From assembly GCF_002865605.1 (NCBI RefSeq), contig NZ_CP025583.1, positions 2,150,501 to 2,214,500 of the forward strand: DNA of 64,000 bases. Direction: 5' to 3'. How positions within the stretch are numbered: the stretch's first letter is position 1; every line of letters starts with the position of its first letter. The position numbers and the translations under genes were made by a program. The DNA is from Paracoccus jeotgali. GTDB lineage: Bacteria > Pseudomonadota > Alphaproteobacteria > Rhodobacterales > Rhodobacteraceae. Positions 38,145-54,592 of this stretch are shown piece by piece. The notes below the pieces were generated by a model. That model searched no databases, was not told the origin of the DNA, and saw only the letters and a program-made list of their open reading frames with translations.

Positions 38145-39433
38145 CAGTCCGGTCCCTGTCCGACAAGCGCAAAGGCCGCGTCATGCAGCGTCGCGCGCGA
38201 TTGATCGACCCCGTGCAGCAGGGCTGCCACGCCCTCGGGCGCGTTGCCGCTGCGGTCCCAGGCGAGGCCGAGCAGATAGAGAAGCAGCACGCCGCCCGCC
38301 ACTCCGAGGCCAACGCGAAGCCCCGCGCCATAGCCGCCCCGAGGCGCAGGCGGCGCGACGGTCGCGGGCAGGCCGGGCTCTGGTGCGGCGGCCTCGGTGT
38401 GCAGCGTCGCGGCAAGCTGGGCCACATCCGGCAGCGTCTTGGCGATTCGGCGGCTGGGAATGGGGGGCGACGGCGGTGCTGTGGTCCGGGGCGGTGTCTT
38501 GGGCCGCGCTGCGGCGGGGGTCGGCGCGGGTGTCGGGTCCGCTGCCGAGATGTGTGGGCCGGCGGCAGACGCCGAGGCTGCCCCGGCGGGGGGCTGCGGC
38601 GCGGGCTGGCCCTGCGTTGGAGCATCCGGCTGACCCTGCGGCGGGATATCTAGCTGCCCGGCCGGCGGCGCTGCCTCTGGCCGACCGACGCCGATGGCCT
38701 TTCGCAGTGCCAGCAAGCGCGGCTGCGAATCATCGGGCGCGGTCAGGGTGGTGGCCGGCCAGTCCGTTTCGTGATCGGGCGCCTCTGCGTCCTCTGCCGG
38801 ACGATCCTCGCCACGATCCTCTGCCGAGGCATCCACGACACCCACCGCCGGCGCGGCGGCCTGCGGAATGGGGGCCTCGCTGCCGGGGGTGGTGATGGTC
38901 TGGACCGGCGGCAGCTCATCAAAGATCTGCGGGCGCGGGGGCGCCTCGGCGGGCGGCGCAGGGGCGGAGTCGCGCGGCGGCGGGGCAGTATCCGCAACCT
39001 CGGGCGGCTGCTCTGCGGCGTCTTCAACCTGCTCCGCAACCGGCGCGGATTGCGACTGCGATTCGGCCGGTTCAGGCGAGGATTCCGCAGCAGGCGCTGA
39101 GGCAGCGCCCTTACCTGCCCCACGTCCGGCGGCCTTGCGGGCGCTGCGGCGGGCCTCCAGCTCGCGCGCGGTTTCCTCGCGCAGGATTGCCAGCACATCG
39201 GCGGGCAAGGGGTGGCGCAGCTCGGGCGCGGGGCCAAGATCGGGCGGCGGGGTCGTATCGGGCGGGGGCTGCTTGCGGCGCAGGTCAGCCGCAAGGCCGC
39301 GCATCTCGCGCGGGTCGGCCGACTGGTGCCAGACATGGCCGCAGGCCGAGCATTCGACCTCGCGCCCCTCGGGCGGAATCATCTCGTCAGGCACGTCGTA
39401 AAGCGCGCTGCATCCGGGGCAAATCAGCCGCAT
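38144..39433 (-). CDS. zinc-ribbon (MJ0042-type) membrane protein
   Basis: 429 residues from the ATG at 39433. The N-terminal zinc ribbon has Cys5, Cys8, Cys28 and Cys31 (CPGC...CSAC) in the MJ0042 pattern. A very long low-complexity region of Pro, Ala, Glu and Gln follows (about 50-350). One membrane helix lies near the C-terminus (about 378-398: LRVGLGVAGGVLLLYLLGLA). The topology suggests a cytoplasmic zinc ribbon and a short periplasmic end. Function unknown. Divergent from ftsE. Confidence 0.85.
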   Translation of the reverse strand: MRLICPGCSALYDVPDEMIPPEGREVECSACGHVWHQSADPREMRGLAADLRRKQPPPDTTPPPDLGPAPELRHPLPADVLAILREETARELEARRSARKAAGRGAGKGAASAPAAESSPEPAESQSQSAPVAEQVEDAAEQPPEVADTAPPPRDSAPAPPAEAPPRPQIFDELPPVQTITTPGSEAPIPQAAAPAVGVVDASAEDRGEDRPAEDAEAPDHETDWPATTLTAPDDSQPRLLALRKAIGVGRPEAAPPAGQLDIPPQGQPDAPTQGQPAPQPPAGAASASAAGPHISAADPTPAPTPAAARPKTPPRTTAPPSPPIPSRRIAKTLPDVAQLAATLHTEAAAPEPGLPATVAPPAPRGGYGAGLRVGLGVAGGVLLLYLLGLAWDRSGNAPEGVAALLHGVDQSRATLHDAAFALVGQGPD

Positions 39434-39559
39434 CCATGCTCCTGTCAAAAACTGCGCCGTTTCTGGCAATCCACCGCTGGCTGTTCTATCAACGCAGCGC
39501 CCGGCTTCCAAGCGCCGAGCGCCACCGACCCCGCATCCAACCCCACCCGGGAGGCCGCT
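39434..39559. promoter_or_regulatory. divergent promoter region, zinc-ribbon gene / ftsE
   Basis: 126 bases between two divergent start codons. Both promoters must lie here, but I could not place convincing hexamers. Confidence 0.4.
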
Positions 39560-40240
39560 TTGATCGAAATGCAGGACGTGTCCTTTGGCTATCGCGGCGG
39601 CGGCGGTGCGCTGCTGTCGAACATGACGCTGACCCTGCCGGCGGGGTCGTTCCATTTCCTGACCGGCCCGTCCGGGTCCGGAAAGACCAGTTTCCTGCGG
39701 CTGTGCTATGCCGACCTGCTGCCCGACACCGGGCAGTTGTCGGCCTTCGGTCAGGACGTGGCGAAGCTGTCGCGCGACGGCATCGCCATGCTGCGCCGCA
39801 AGATCGGCGTGCTGCATCAGGACGCGCAGTTCCTGGACCACCTGCCGGTGGCCGAGAACATCGCCCTGCCGCTGAGCGTTGCCGGCCAGCAGGTCGACAT
39901 GCAGGCGCTGAAGGATCTGCTGGGCTGGGTGGCGATGGGCGGCCACGCCCGCGCCCTGCCGCCATCGCTGTCGGGGGGCGAGCGGCAGCGCGCGGCCCTT
40001 GCGCGCGCCGTCATCATGTCGCCAGATATGGTCATGGCGGATGAGCCGACCGGCAATCTGGATTGGGAGATGTCGATGCGCCTGCTGCAATTGCTGGTCG
40101 AGCTGAACCGCTCGGGCAAGACCATCCTGGTCGCGACCCACGACATGGACCTGATCCGCGCCGCCCGCCAGATGGAGGTGCAGGCCCGCGTCCTGCGCAT
40201 CCAGGGCAAGCGCGTGCAACTGGCGGGGGCCGACCTATGA
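39560..40240 (+). CDS. ftsE: cell division ATP-binding protein FtsE
   Basis: 226 residues from a TTG at 39560, chosen because GGGAGG lies 5 bases upstream; the ATG at 39569 is 14 bases from it. ABC ATPase with Walker A GPSGSGKTS (36-44), signature LSGGERQRAALARA and Walker B VMADEPTGNLD. With FtsX it controls peptidoglycan hydrolases at the septum. The stop overlaps ftsX by 4 bases. Confidence 0.95.
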   Translation: MIEMQDVSFGYRGGGGALLSNMTLTLPAGSFHFLTGPSGSGKTSFLRLCYADLLPDTGQLSAFGQDVAKLSRDGIAMLRRKIGVLHQDAQFLDHLPVAENIALPLSVAGQQVDMQALKDLLGWVAMGGHARALPPSLSGGERQRAALARAVIMSPDMVMADEPTGNLDWEMSMRLLQLLVELNRSGKTILVATHDMDLIRAARQMEVQARVLRIQGKRVQLAGADL

Positions 40241-41166
40241 GGCGGCCTGACCTGCGGCATGTGGACTGGCGCAGCCTGTGGCGGGGGCTGGTCATCCGCG
40301 ACACCGCCGGGGCGGGGCGCATCGTGCCGCCGACCGGCTTTACCGCGCAGCTGACCCTGCTGACGGCGGGGGCGATGGCGTTTCTGGCGGTGTTTGCGCT
40401 GGCGCTGTCGATGGCGACGGGGCGGCTGGCGGATCGCTGGTCGCAATCGCTGGCCCAGACGGTGACCATTCGCGTCTCCGCCCCGGCCGACCGGATCGAG
40501 GCGCAGACCGGCGCCGTCATGGCGATGCTGAAGCAGACGCCCGGCATCGCCGAGGCGCGGATGCTGCCGCAGGACGAGCTCGAATCGCTGCTGACGCCGT
40601 GGTTCGGGCCGGATGTGCCGATCGAGGCCCTGCCCGTCCCGCGCCTGATCGAGATCCGCGAGTCCGGCGGCGAGTTCGACGCCGAGGCGCTGCGCCTGCG
40701 GCTTGAGGCCGAGGTGCCGGGCGCGGTGCTGGACGACCACACCCGCTGGCGCCAGCCACTGATCGCGGCGGCCAACCGGCTGCGGTTGCTGGGGATCGTC
40801 TCGCTGGGGCTGATCGCGGCGGCGGGGGCGGCGATGATGGCGCTGGCGGCGCAATCCTCGCTGGCGGCGAATGGGCAGGTGATCCGCGTGCTGCGGCTGA
40901 TCGGGGCGCGGGACGTGACCATCGCGCAGGCTTTCGTGCGCCGCTTTACCCGCCGCGCAGGCGCGGGCGCGCTGGCCGGCACGCTGCTGGGCATGGCCGG
41001 CATCGCGATCCTGCCCGGCATGGATCAGGCCGGCGGCTTCCTGACCGGCCTCGGCTTTCACGGGTGGGGCTGGCTGTGGCCGTTGCTGATCCCGCTGATC
41101 GCCGCCGCCGTGGGCTTTTTCGCCACCCGTTGGGCGGCGCTGCGCATGTTGCGGGCGGTGCCGTGA
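40237..41166 (+). CDS. ftsX: cell division permease FtsX
   Basis: 309 residues with four membrane helices: one near residue 45, then an extracytoplasmic domain (about 70-180: VTIRVSAPADRIEAQTGAVM) and three more. IRVLRLIGARDVTIAQAFVRRF is the FtsX permease signature. Coupled by 4-base overlaps to ftsE upstream and plsC downstream. Confidence 0.94.
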   Translation: MRRPDLRHVDWRSLWRGLVIRDTAGAGRIVPPTGFTAQLTLLTAGAMAFLAVFALALSMATGRLADRWSQSLAQTVTIRVSAPADRIEAQTGAVMAMLKQTPGIAEARMLPQDELESLLTPWFGPDVPIEALPVPRLIEIRESGGEFDAEALRLRLEAEVPGAVLDDHTRWRQPLIAAANRLRLLGIVSLGLIAAAGAAMMALAAQSSLAANGQVIRVLRLIGARDVTIAQAFVRRFTRRAGAGALAGTLLGMAGIAILPGMDQAGGFLTGLGFHGWGWLWPLLIPLIAAAVGFFATRWAALRMLRAVP

Positions 41167-41987
41167 CCGCGCCGCTGCTGACCCCGGAACAGGGGGCCAA
41201 GTGGTCGCCGATCCCGCGCCCGACAAGCTGGTTCAGCTATGTCCGGGGCTTCACCTATTACCTGCATGTGGGCCTGGCCACGCTGCTGATCGGCACTTGG
41301 GGGCTGACCCAGATGCGCCACGGCCGGCGCGGCGCGAACCGCGTCGCCTCGATCTGGATCGCCTATATGCTGCGCGCGGCGCGCTGGCACATGGGCGTCG
41401 TGGTCGAACTGCGCGGCACGCCACCGGCCGAGGGCACCGACGCGCTGATCGCCGCCAAGCATCAAAGCTTTCTGGACATCCTCGCCATCGCGCAGGCCGC
41501 GAAACGCCGTGGCTTCGTGATGAAGCGCGAGGTGCTGCGCGTGCCGATCATGGGCTGGTATGCCCGCGAGGTCGGCTGCATCCCCATCGACCGAGAGCGC
41601 GGCCGCGACGCCATGGGCCGCATCGGCGCCCAGATCCGCAGCCGCATGGCCGGGCCGGACGGCGTCGGGCACCTGATCCTCTACCCCGAGGGCACGCGCA
41701 CCTGCCCGGGTGAGCAGCGCCCCTACAAGCATGGCATCGCGACCCTGCACATGGAAACCGGCCTGCCGGTCTGGCCGGTGGCGGTGAATTGCGGGCTGTT
41801 CTGGCCCAAGGGCGGCCTGCCCGTCGCCGCCGGCCGCGCGGTGATCGAGTTCCTGCCCCCCATGCAGGCGGCACCCGGCGAAAGCCGCGGCGATTTCATC
41901 GACAGGTTGCGCGAGGTCATCGAAAGCCGCAGCGACGCCCTGATGGCCGAGGCCGGGTTTGTCGGAAATAGCTTGCCGAATCCGTGA
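41163..41987 (+). CDS. plsC: 1-acyl-sn-glycerol-3-phosphate acyltransferase
   Basis: 274 residues from the GTG at 41163 within the ftsX overlap. The acyltransferase motifs are KHQSFLD (HX4D) and YPEGTRT. An N-terminal membrane segment (about 33-50) anchors it to the inner membrane. It adds the second acyl chain to make phosphatidic acid. Linked to ftsEX by translational coupling, so membrane lipid synthesis and division are co-expressed. Confidence 0.94.
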   Translation: MTAPLLTPEQGAKWSPIPRPTSWFSYVRGFTYYLHVGLATLLIGTWGLTQMRHGRRGANRVASIWIAYMLRAARWHMGVVVELRGTPPAEGTDALIAAKHQSFLDILAIAQAAKRRGFVMKREVLRVPIMGWYAREVGCIPIDRERGRDAMGRIGAQIRSRMAGPDGVGHLILYPEGTRTCPGEQRPYKHGIATLHMETGLPVWPVAVNCGLFWPKGGLPVAAGRAVIEFLPPMQAAPGESRGDFIDRLREVIESRSDALMAEAGFVGNSLPNP

Positions 41988-42054
41988 ATTACGGGTCTGT
42001 ATGGCGCGGCGAAGGCCAGCCGGACGGGCTTGGCCGCTGACAGGAATTGATGAG

Positions 42055-42348
42055 ATGTATGTAAAGATTACCCTTGTCGCGTGTGCCGTGGCCGCGCTTT
42101 CGGCGTGCAATATCACGCCCGAGAACTACGAATCCGCGCCGGTTCTGGCCCAATCGCCGATGGGGCCGGTGACCTGTCAGATCTATACCCGCGAGCAGGT
42201 GACCTGGGACCGCTCGATCAACCGTCCGGCCGCGATGGATGTCCGCACCGCCGACAATATCTGCCGGATGGAAGGCAAGCGCATCATGGAAGGCGGCACG
42301 CCGAATTACGCGCCCGTCGCCCAGACCGCCGCGCCGACCGGAGCGTGA
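42055..42348 (+). CDS. small predicted lipoprotein, unknown
   Basis: 97 residues from the ATG at 42055, preceded by CAGGAA. The signal peptide ends in a lipobox LSAC with the acylated Cys18, followed by a 79-residue mature part with two more cysteines (CQIYTREQVTWDRSINRP and DNICRMEG). No family is recognised. The segment after the signal is well structured in composition, not low-complexity. A hairpin follows. Confidence 0.8.
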   Translation: MYVKITLVACAVAALSACNITPENYESAPVLAQSPMGPVTCQIYTREQVTWDRSINRPAAMDVRTADNICRMEGKRIMEGGTPNYAPVAQTAAPTGA

Positions 42349-42368
42349 TCGGCGCCTGAGACAAGCGG

Positions 42369-42388
42369 ACCGGCCCCGCGGGGCCGGT
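42369..42388. terminator. hairpin after lipoprotein gene
   Basis: A GC-rich stem of 8-9 bp with a very short loop, between the convergent lipoprotein and metH genes. The following T content is low. Confidence 0.5.
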
Positions 42389-42468
42389 GTTGCCTGCCGC
42401 GTTTCAGTCGCGCTGCCAGACCTTCGGCTCGCGCCCGTTGGGGTCCGCGCCGCCGACCTGCCCCGCGT

Positions 42469-46197
<3,729 letters not shown>

Positions 46198-46318
46198 CCT
46201 GTCTGGCTGGGGGTTGCGGGTTCTGTATCATCCGCAGCCCGTGCCGACAATTGCGCGGCCGCGCCTTTTCCTTTACCCCGCCAGCGTCTAGAAAGGCGCA
46301 GGTTTTCAGGGAATTTCA

Positions 46319-48025
46319 ATGGCGCGTCATCTTATCACCTCGGCCCTGCCCTATATCAACGGGATCAAGCACTTGGGCAATCTGGTCGGCAGTCAGCTGC
46401 CGGCGGACCTGTTCGCGCGCTATCTGCGCGGGCGCGGGCACGAGGTCATGTTCATCTGCGCGACCGACGAACACGGCACCCCGGCGGAACTGGCCGCCGC
46501 CAAGACCGGCGAGCCGGTGGCCGAGTATTGCGCCCGCATGCACGCCGAACAGGCGCGTCTGGCCGAGGGATTCGGCCTCAGCTTCGATCATTACGGCCGG
46601 TCGTCCAGCCCGCAGAACCACCGCCTGACGCAGCATTTCGCCGGGCGGCTGGATCAGGCCGGGCTGATCCGAGAGGTCAGCGAGAAACAGGTCTATTCCA
46701 ACGCCGATGGCCGCTTTCTGCCCGACCGCTATATCGAGGGCACCTGCCCGAATTGCGGCTATGACAAGGCGCGCGGCGACCAGTGCGAAAACTGCACCAA
46801 GCAGCTTGACCCCACCGACCTGATCGACCCGCGCAGCGCCATTTCCGGCAGCACCGATCTTGAGGTGCGCGAGACCAAGCATCTGTATCTGCGCCAATCC
46901 GCGATGAAGGACCGGATCGCCGCGTGGATCGACAGCAAGACCGACTGGCCGGTGCTGACCACCTCGATCGCGCGCAAATGGCTGTTCGACGGCGACGGGT
47001 TGCAGGATCGCGGCATCACCCGCGATCTCGACTGGGGCATCCCGGTCCGCAAGGGCGACGAACCCTGGCCGGGGATGGAGGGCAAGGTCTTCTATGTCTG
47101 GTTCGACGCGCCCATCGAATACATCGCCGCCACCGCCGAATGGGCCGAGGCCCATGAAGGCGACTGGCAGCGCTGGTGGCGCACCGAAAAAGGCGCCGAC
47201 GACGTCACCTATACCCAGTTCATGGGCAAGGATAACGTGCCCTTCCACACCCTGTCATTCCCGGTCACCATCATGGGCGCGGCCGAGGACTGGAAGCTGG
47301 TCGATTACATCAAGTCCTTCAACTATCTGAATTATCAGGGCGGGCAGTTCTCGACCTCGCAGGGGCGCGGGGTGTTCATGGATGATGCGCTGTCGCTGCT
47401 GCCGGCGGATTACTGGCGCTGGTGGTTGCTGTCGCACGCCCCTGAATCCGGCGACAGCGAGTTCACATGGGAGAATTTCCAGCAATCGGTGAACAAGGAT
47501 CTGGCCGATGTGCTGGGCAATTTCGTCAGCCGGATCACCAAGTTCTGCCGCTCGAAATTCGGTGAAACGGTGCCCGAGGGCGGCGAGTGGGGCGAGGCCG
47601 AGCAGCAGCTTTCCGACCAGCTTGTCACCCGCATCCGCGCCTATGAGGGCTTCATGGACCGCATCGAGATCCGCAAGGCCGCGGCCGAACTGCGCGCGAT
47701 CTGGGTGCTGGGCAATGAATATCTGCAATCCGCCGCGCCTTGGGCCACCTTCAAGGACGATCCGCAGACCGCCGCGATGCAGGTCCGGCTGGGGCTGAAC
47801 CTGATCGCGCTTTACGCGACGCTGTCGCGGCCCTTCATCCCCTTTGCCGCCGATGAATTGCAGGCCGCGATGAACAGCAGCGCCGACTGGCCCGATGACG
47901 TGGGCGCGGCGCTGACGGCGCTGGCGCCGGGTCACGCCTTCACCGTGCCGCAGAACCTGTTTGCCAAGATCACCGACGAGCAGCGCGAGGAATGGCAGGA
48001 ACGCTTTGCCGGCGCGCGGGGTTGA
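46319..48025 (+). CDS. metG: methionyl-tRNA synthetase
   Basis: 568 residues. Class I synthetase with the HIGH-type motif [16 protein letters not shown], a zinc-binding insert (CPNCGY and CENC) and the anticodon-binding helical domain. The KMSKS-type loop reads FSTSQGRG, a degenerate form found in this synthetase branch, so its catalytic lysine is not obvious. The protein lacks the C-terminal tRNA-binding (Trbp111) domain. Next to metH, so methionine synthesis and charging are encoded side by side but divergently. Confidence 0.96.
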   Translation: MARHLITSALPYINGIKHLGNLVGSQLPADLFARYLRGRGHEVMFICATDEHGTPAELAAAKTGEPVAEYCARMHAEQARLAEGFGLSFDHYGRSSSPQNHRLTQHFAGRLDQAGLIREVSEKQVYSNADGRFLPDRYIEGTCPNCGYDKARGDQCENCTKQLDPTDLIDPRSAISGSTDLEVRETKHLYLRQSAMKDRIAAWIDSKTDWPVLTTSIARKWLFDGDGLQDRGITRDLDWGIPVRKGDEPWPGMEGKVFYVWFDAPIEYIAATAEWAEAHEGDWQRWWRTEKGADDVTYTQFMGKDNVPFHTLSFPVTIMGAAEDWKLVDYIKSFNYLNYQGGQFSTSQGRGVFMDDALSLLPADYWRWWLLSHAPESGDSEFTWENFQQSVNKDLADVLGNFVSRITKFCRSKFGETVPEGGEWGEAEQQLSDQLVTRIRAYEGFMDRIEIRKAAAELRAIWVLGNEYLQSAAPWATFKDDPQTAAMQVRLGLNLIALYATLSRPFIPFAADELQAAMNSSADWPDDVGAALTALAPGHAFTVPQNLFAKITDEQREEWQERFAGARG

Positions 48026-48050
48026 CGCAGCGGCTTTTCACGAGGACCAG

Positions 48051-48971
48051 ATGACACATTGCATCCTGATCGGCGCCCCCATCGACGAGGGCCAGCGGGT
48101 TCCCGGCTGCATCATGGGACCGCCCGCCTTTCGCGTCGCCGGGCTGGGACGGGTGCTGACCTCGCTTGGCCACACGGTCGAGGATCGCGGCGATCTGACC
48201 CCCGCCGCGCCCGCCGATCTGCAGCACGACAACAGCGCCATCCATCACCTGCCCGAGGTCGCCGCCTGGACCCAGGCGCTGTCGGACGCGGCGCAGGACG
48301 CGCTGCCCAAGGGGATGCCGATCTTTCTGGGCGGCGATCATTCGCTGGCGCTCGGCACGCTGTCGGGCGTCGCGGCCCATGCGGCGGCGCAGGACCGCCC
48401 GCTTTTCGTGATCTGGCTGGACGCGCACAGCGATTTCCACACGCCGCAGACCACCGTCTCGGGCAATCTGCACGGCACGCCGCTGGCCTATGCGGCGGGA
48501 CGCGAGGGCTTTGACCCCCTGCCCGCCTTTCCCGCGCCGGTGCCGGGCGAGAATATCTGCCTGTTCGGCATCCGCAGCGTCGATCCGGCCGAACACGCGC
48601 TGCTGCAAGGCACCGAGATCATCGTGAACGACATGCGCGTGCTGGATGAACGCGGCATCGTCGCGCCTCTGCAGGAGTTTCTGGCCCGCGTGCGTGAGGC
48701 CAACGGGATGCTGCATGTCTCGCTGGACGTCGATTTTCTGGACCCCGCGATCGCGCCCGCCGTCGGCACCACCGTCCCCGGCGGCGCCACCTTCCGCGAG
48801 GCGCATCTGGTCTGCGAGATCCTGCACGAATCCGGCCTCGTCACCTCGCTGGATCTGGTCGAGCTGAACCCGTTTCTGGACGATCGCGGCCGCACCGCCA
48901 AGCTGATGGTCGATCTGGTCGGCTCGATGATGGGGCAGAAGGTCTTTGACCGCCGGACGCGCAGCTTCTAG
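48051..48971 (+). CDS. rocF: arginase
   Basis: 306 residues from the ATG at 48051. Manganese-binding motifs are GGDHSLAL, WLDAHSDFHTP and SLDVDFLDPAIAP, and the N-terminal GAPIDEGQRVPGCIMGP matches arginases. Converts arginine to ornithine and urea. With the agmatinase-type enzyme at 25042 it is the second ureohydrolase in the window. It starts 25 bases after metG. Confidence 0.95.
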   Translation: MTHCILIGAPIDEGQRVPGCIMGPPAFRVAGLGRVLTSLGHTVEDRGDLTPAAPADLQHDNSAIHHLPEVAAWTQALSDAAQDALPKGMPIFLGGDHSLALGTLSGVAAHAAAQDRPLFVIWLDAHSDFHTPQTTVSGNLHGTPLAYAAGREGFDPLPAFPAPVPGENICLFGIRSVDPAEHALLQGTEIIVNDMRVLDERGIVAPLQEFLARVREANGMLHVSLDVDFLDPAIAPAVGTTVPGGATFREAHLVCEILHESGLVTSLDLVELNPFLDDRGRTAKLMVDLVGSMMGQKVFDRRTRSF

Positions 48972-49034
48972 CGCGGTTGCAATCGCGGGCCGCGACGCCC
49001 ATCTGAACACGACCTGCGAGGATCGGAGATCACG

Positions 49035-49118
49035 ATGTCGGAAAAGGCCATGCGGCGGCTGTCATTCTACCTGCTGATCGGGCTGACGATGTATGCCTCG
49101 TTCGGCTGGGGCCTTTAG
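49035..49118 (+). CDS. 27-residue single-helix membrane ORF
   Basis: ATG preceded by GGAG at 6 bases. The peptide has a short basic N-terminus (MSEKAMRRL) followed by one hydrophobic helix (SFYLLIGLTMYASFGWG). It ends 9 bases before the XpaC-like gene, so both could be on one mRNA. Charge pattern and ribosome site favour a real small membrane protein, but at this length chance cannot be excluded. Confidence 0.45.
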   Translation: MSEKAMRRLSFYLLIGLTMYASFGWGL

Positions 49119-49127
49119 GGAGACGTC

Positions 49128-50096
49128 ATGTCAGAACGCTATCGCGGACCCTACTCTCCGGGCGCGGGCACCGCCTCGCAAAGCCAGCGCCGCACGCAGA
49201 ACCGCCATCGCTATGAAAGCCGGACCAAGTGGATCACGGTCGCGGCGCTGCCCTTCCTCGTCTCGGCCTTCTGGCAGACGCCCTTGGGGATGGTCGCCTG
49301 CCTTGCGGGGTTCGGTCTGGTCGCCTTAGGCAGTTCGCTGACGCGCGAGGGGCTGCGGGCGCAGGCGGAATACGACGCCCGCCGCGTCGCCCGCCGTCCC
49401 GGCTGGCCGCGCAAGCTGTTCGGCGGCGTGCTGACGGGGCTGGGCCTTGGCATCGGTGCGGCGCAGCCGGATTTTCTGGGCGGCGCCATCGTCATCGCCA
49501 TGGCCGGGGCGTTCCTGCATTATCTCGCCTTTGGTCCCGACCCCATGCGCGACAAGGGGATGGAGGGGATCGACAGCTTTCAGCAGGACCGCGTCGCCCG
49601 CATCATCGCCGAGGGCGAGGGCTATCTGGAAGGCATGCAGGACGCGATACGGCGCACCTCTGACCGCCGGCTCGAGGCGCGGGTGACGCTGTTTGCCGAA
49701 ACCGCCCGCGACCTGTTCCGCCGGGTCGAGGAAGACCCCGGCGATCTGGCCGCCGCCCGGCGTTATCTGGGCGTCTATCTGATGGGTGCGCGTGACGCGA
49801 CGGTCAAGTTCGCCGACCTCTACGCCCAGACCCGCGACGCCGACGCCCGCGCCCAATACGAGGCGCTGCTGACCGATCTGGAAGAGAACTTCGCCGCCCG
49901 CACCCGCTCGCTCATCGAGAACGGGCGCACGGATTTCGACATCGAATCGCAAGTGCTGCGCGAAAGGCTGGCGCGCGAGGGCGTGCGCGTCCCCGACCCC
50001 GCCGAGGCCGCGCCCGACAGCATCGAGGACCGCCGCGGCGTCGATCTGGCCGATCTGTTCCGCATGCCCAGCCGGACGGGCCGAAAGCAGGACTGA
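49128..50096 (+). CDS. XpaC-like (5-bromo-4-chloroindolyl phosphate hydrolysis) protein
   Basis: 322 residues. Two or three membrane segments between about 35 and 145 precede a soluble helical domain (about 150-290: [53 protein letters not shown]) that matches the XpaC family. In Bacillus the family is linked to tellurite-resistance-type toxic anion genes (with TelA), but no telA is present here. Real role unknown. The stop overlaps truA by one base. Confidence 0.88.
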   Translation: MSERYRGPYSPGAGTASQSQRRTQNRHRYESRTKWITVAALPFLVSAFWQTPLGMVACLAGFGLVALGSSLTREGLRAQAEYDARRVARRPGWPRKLFGGVLTGLGLGIGAAQPDFLGGAIVIAMAGAFLHYLAFGPDPMRDKGMEGIDSFQQDRVARIIAEGEGYLEGMQDAIRRTSDRRLEARVTLFAETARDLFRRVEEDPGDLAAARRYLGVYLMGARDATVKFADLYAQTRDADARAQYEALLTDLEENFAARTRSLIENGRTDFDIESQVLRERLAREGVRVPDPAEAAPDSIEDRRGVDLADLFRMPSRTGRKQD

Positions 50097-50872
50097 TGCC
50101 GCGCTACGCCTTTCGCGTCGAATATGACGGCGCGCCCTTTTCCGGCTGGCAGGCGCAGCGCGACCTGCCCAGCGTTCAGGGTGCCATCGAAACCGCGCTT
50201 GGCCGGCTGGATGCGAGTTTTGCCCAGGGCGCGCGGATCGCGGCGGCGGGACGGACCGATGCCGGCGTCCATGCCAGCAGTCAGGTCTTTCACGCCGATC
50301 TGCTGCGCCACTGGTCGCCCTTTCGCCTGTCCGAGGCGCTGAACTGGCACCTGTCGCCGGCGCCGGTGGCGATCACCGCCGTGGTTCCGGTGGGCGAAGA
50401 CTTTCACGCGAGGTTTTCCGCGCTGGAACGGCGCTATTCCTTCCGCATCGTCGCGCGCCGCGCGCCGGTGGTGGCGGATCGGGGCCGGGTCTGGCATGTC
50501 CGCCAGCCGCTGGACGTCGATGCCATGCGCGTTGCCGCCGCGCATCTGGTCGGGCGGCACGACTTCACCACCTTTCGCAGCGCCATGTGCCAGTCGAAAT
50601 CGCCGGTCAAGACGCTGGATCAGATCACCATCACCACCCACGACTATCCGGCGGGACAAGAGATCCGGTTCTTTCTGCGCGCCCGCAGCTTTCTGCACAA
50701 TCAGGTCCGCAGCATCGTCGGCACGCTGGAACGGGTGGGCGTGGGCGCATGGCCGCCCGAGCGGGTCGCCACCGCCCTCGCCGCCCGCGACCGCGCCGCC
50801 TGCGGGCCGGTCAGCCCGCCGCAGGGGCTGTCGCTGGACGGCGTGACCTATGATCCCGACCCCTTCGCCTGA
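50096..50872 (+). CDS. truA: tRNA pseudouridine(38-40) synthase
   Basis: 258 residues. The catalytic Asp lies in [23 protein letters not shown] and [13 protein letters not shown] are further signatures. It modifies U38-U40 in the anticodon arm. One-base overlap with the XpaC-like gene; followed by a strong two-way terminator. Confidence 0.97.
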   Translation: MPRYAFRVEYDGAPFSGWQAQRDLPSVQGAIETALGRLDASFAQGARIAAAGRTDAGVHASSQVFHADLLRHWSPFRLSEALNWHLSPAPVAITAVVPVGEDFHARFSALERRYSFRIVARRAPVVADRGRVWHVRQPLDVDAMRVAAAHLVGRHDFTTFRSAMCQSKSPVKTLDQITITTHDYPAGQEIRFFLRARSFLHNQVRSIVGTLERVGVGAWPPERVATALAARDRAACGPVSPPQGLSLDGVTYDPDPFA

Positions 50873-50888
50873 CCTGCTTGAACAGTAA

Positions 50889-50921
50889 AAAGGCGGCGAA
50901 CCCTGCTGGGTCGCCGCCTTT
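50889..50921. terminator. bidirectional terminator, truA / carB
   Basis: A perfect 11-bp outer stem (50889-50899 with 50911-50921) plus a 3-bp inner stem, with A and T runs at the two feet. It lies between convergent genes. Confidence 0.88.
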
Positions 50922-50945
50922 GTCATTCGCCCTGCCGCAACCCGA

Positions 50946-54281
<3,336 letters not shown>

Positions 54282-54592
54282 GTGGCCCCCGGACGCGTGA
54301 ATGTCGGCAAATCGAACGGGGTTATAGTGATGCGACGGTCGGGCGCAAGGGGCAGCGGTCGGGCGGGCGGCGGTGGCGCCGTCGGCATGGCCGCTGCGGC
54401 AGGGGCCAAGGCGGGCCGATCTGCCCCGCCGCGCCGGATGCGGCGGTTGTGGCCCCCTCACGAAAGAAAACTTTCGCGTGAAATCAGCGTGATGAATTTT
54501 GGCATGGAACGGACCGCGCGCCTGCGAATTGAGGTTCAACAACAGCGCCCCATCGACCCTGGGGACGCCGCGGACGAGGGGAGATGCGATCC
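54282..54592. promoter_or_regulatory. divergent control region, carB / cytochrome-amine oxidase operon
   Basis: About 310 bases between divergent start codons. It becomes A/T-richer at 54461-54530, close to the cytochrome gene. A 6-bp inverted repeat CGAAAG-AAAA-CTTTCG (54461-54476) and ATCA-GCG-TGAT (54483-54493) are candidate operators. No FNR box and no clear promoter hexamers were found. Confidence 0.45.
54461..54476. repeat. inverted repeat, possible operator
   Basis: A perfect 6-bp palindrome with a 4-base A spacer, 117 bases before the preferred start of the tri-heme cytochrome gene. A regulator site is possible; the regulator is unknown. Confidence 0.4.

Noticed and set aside
46198-46318. 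Possible SAM, SAH or cobalamin riboswitch before metH
   Set aside because: Only 121 bases separate metH and metG and I found no recognisable riboswitch core such as a B12 box.
54483-54493. ATCA-GCG-TGAT read as an FNR site
   Set aside because: The half-sites are in the opposite order to TTGAT-N4-ATCAA and the spacer is three bases.
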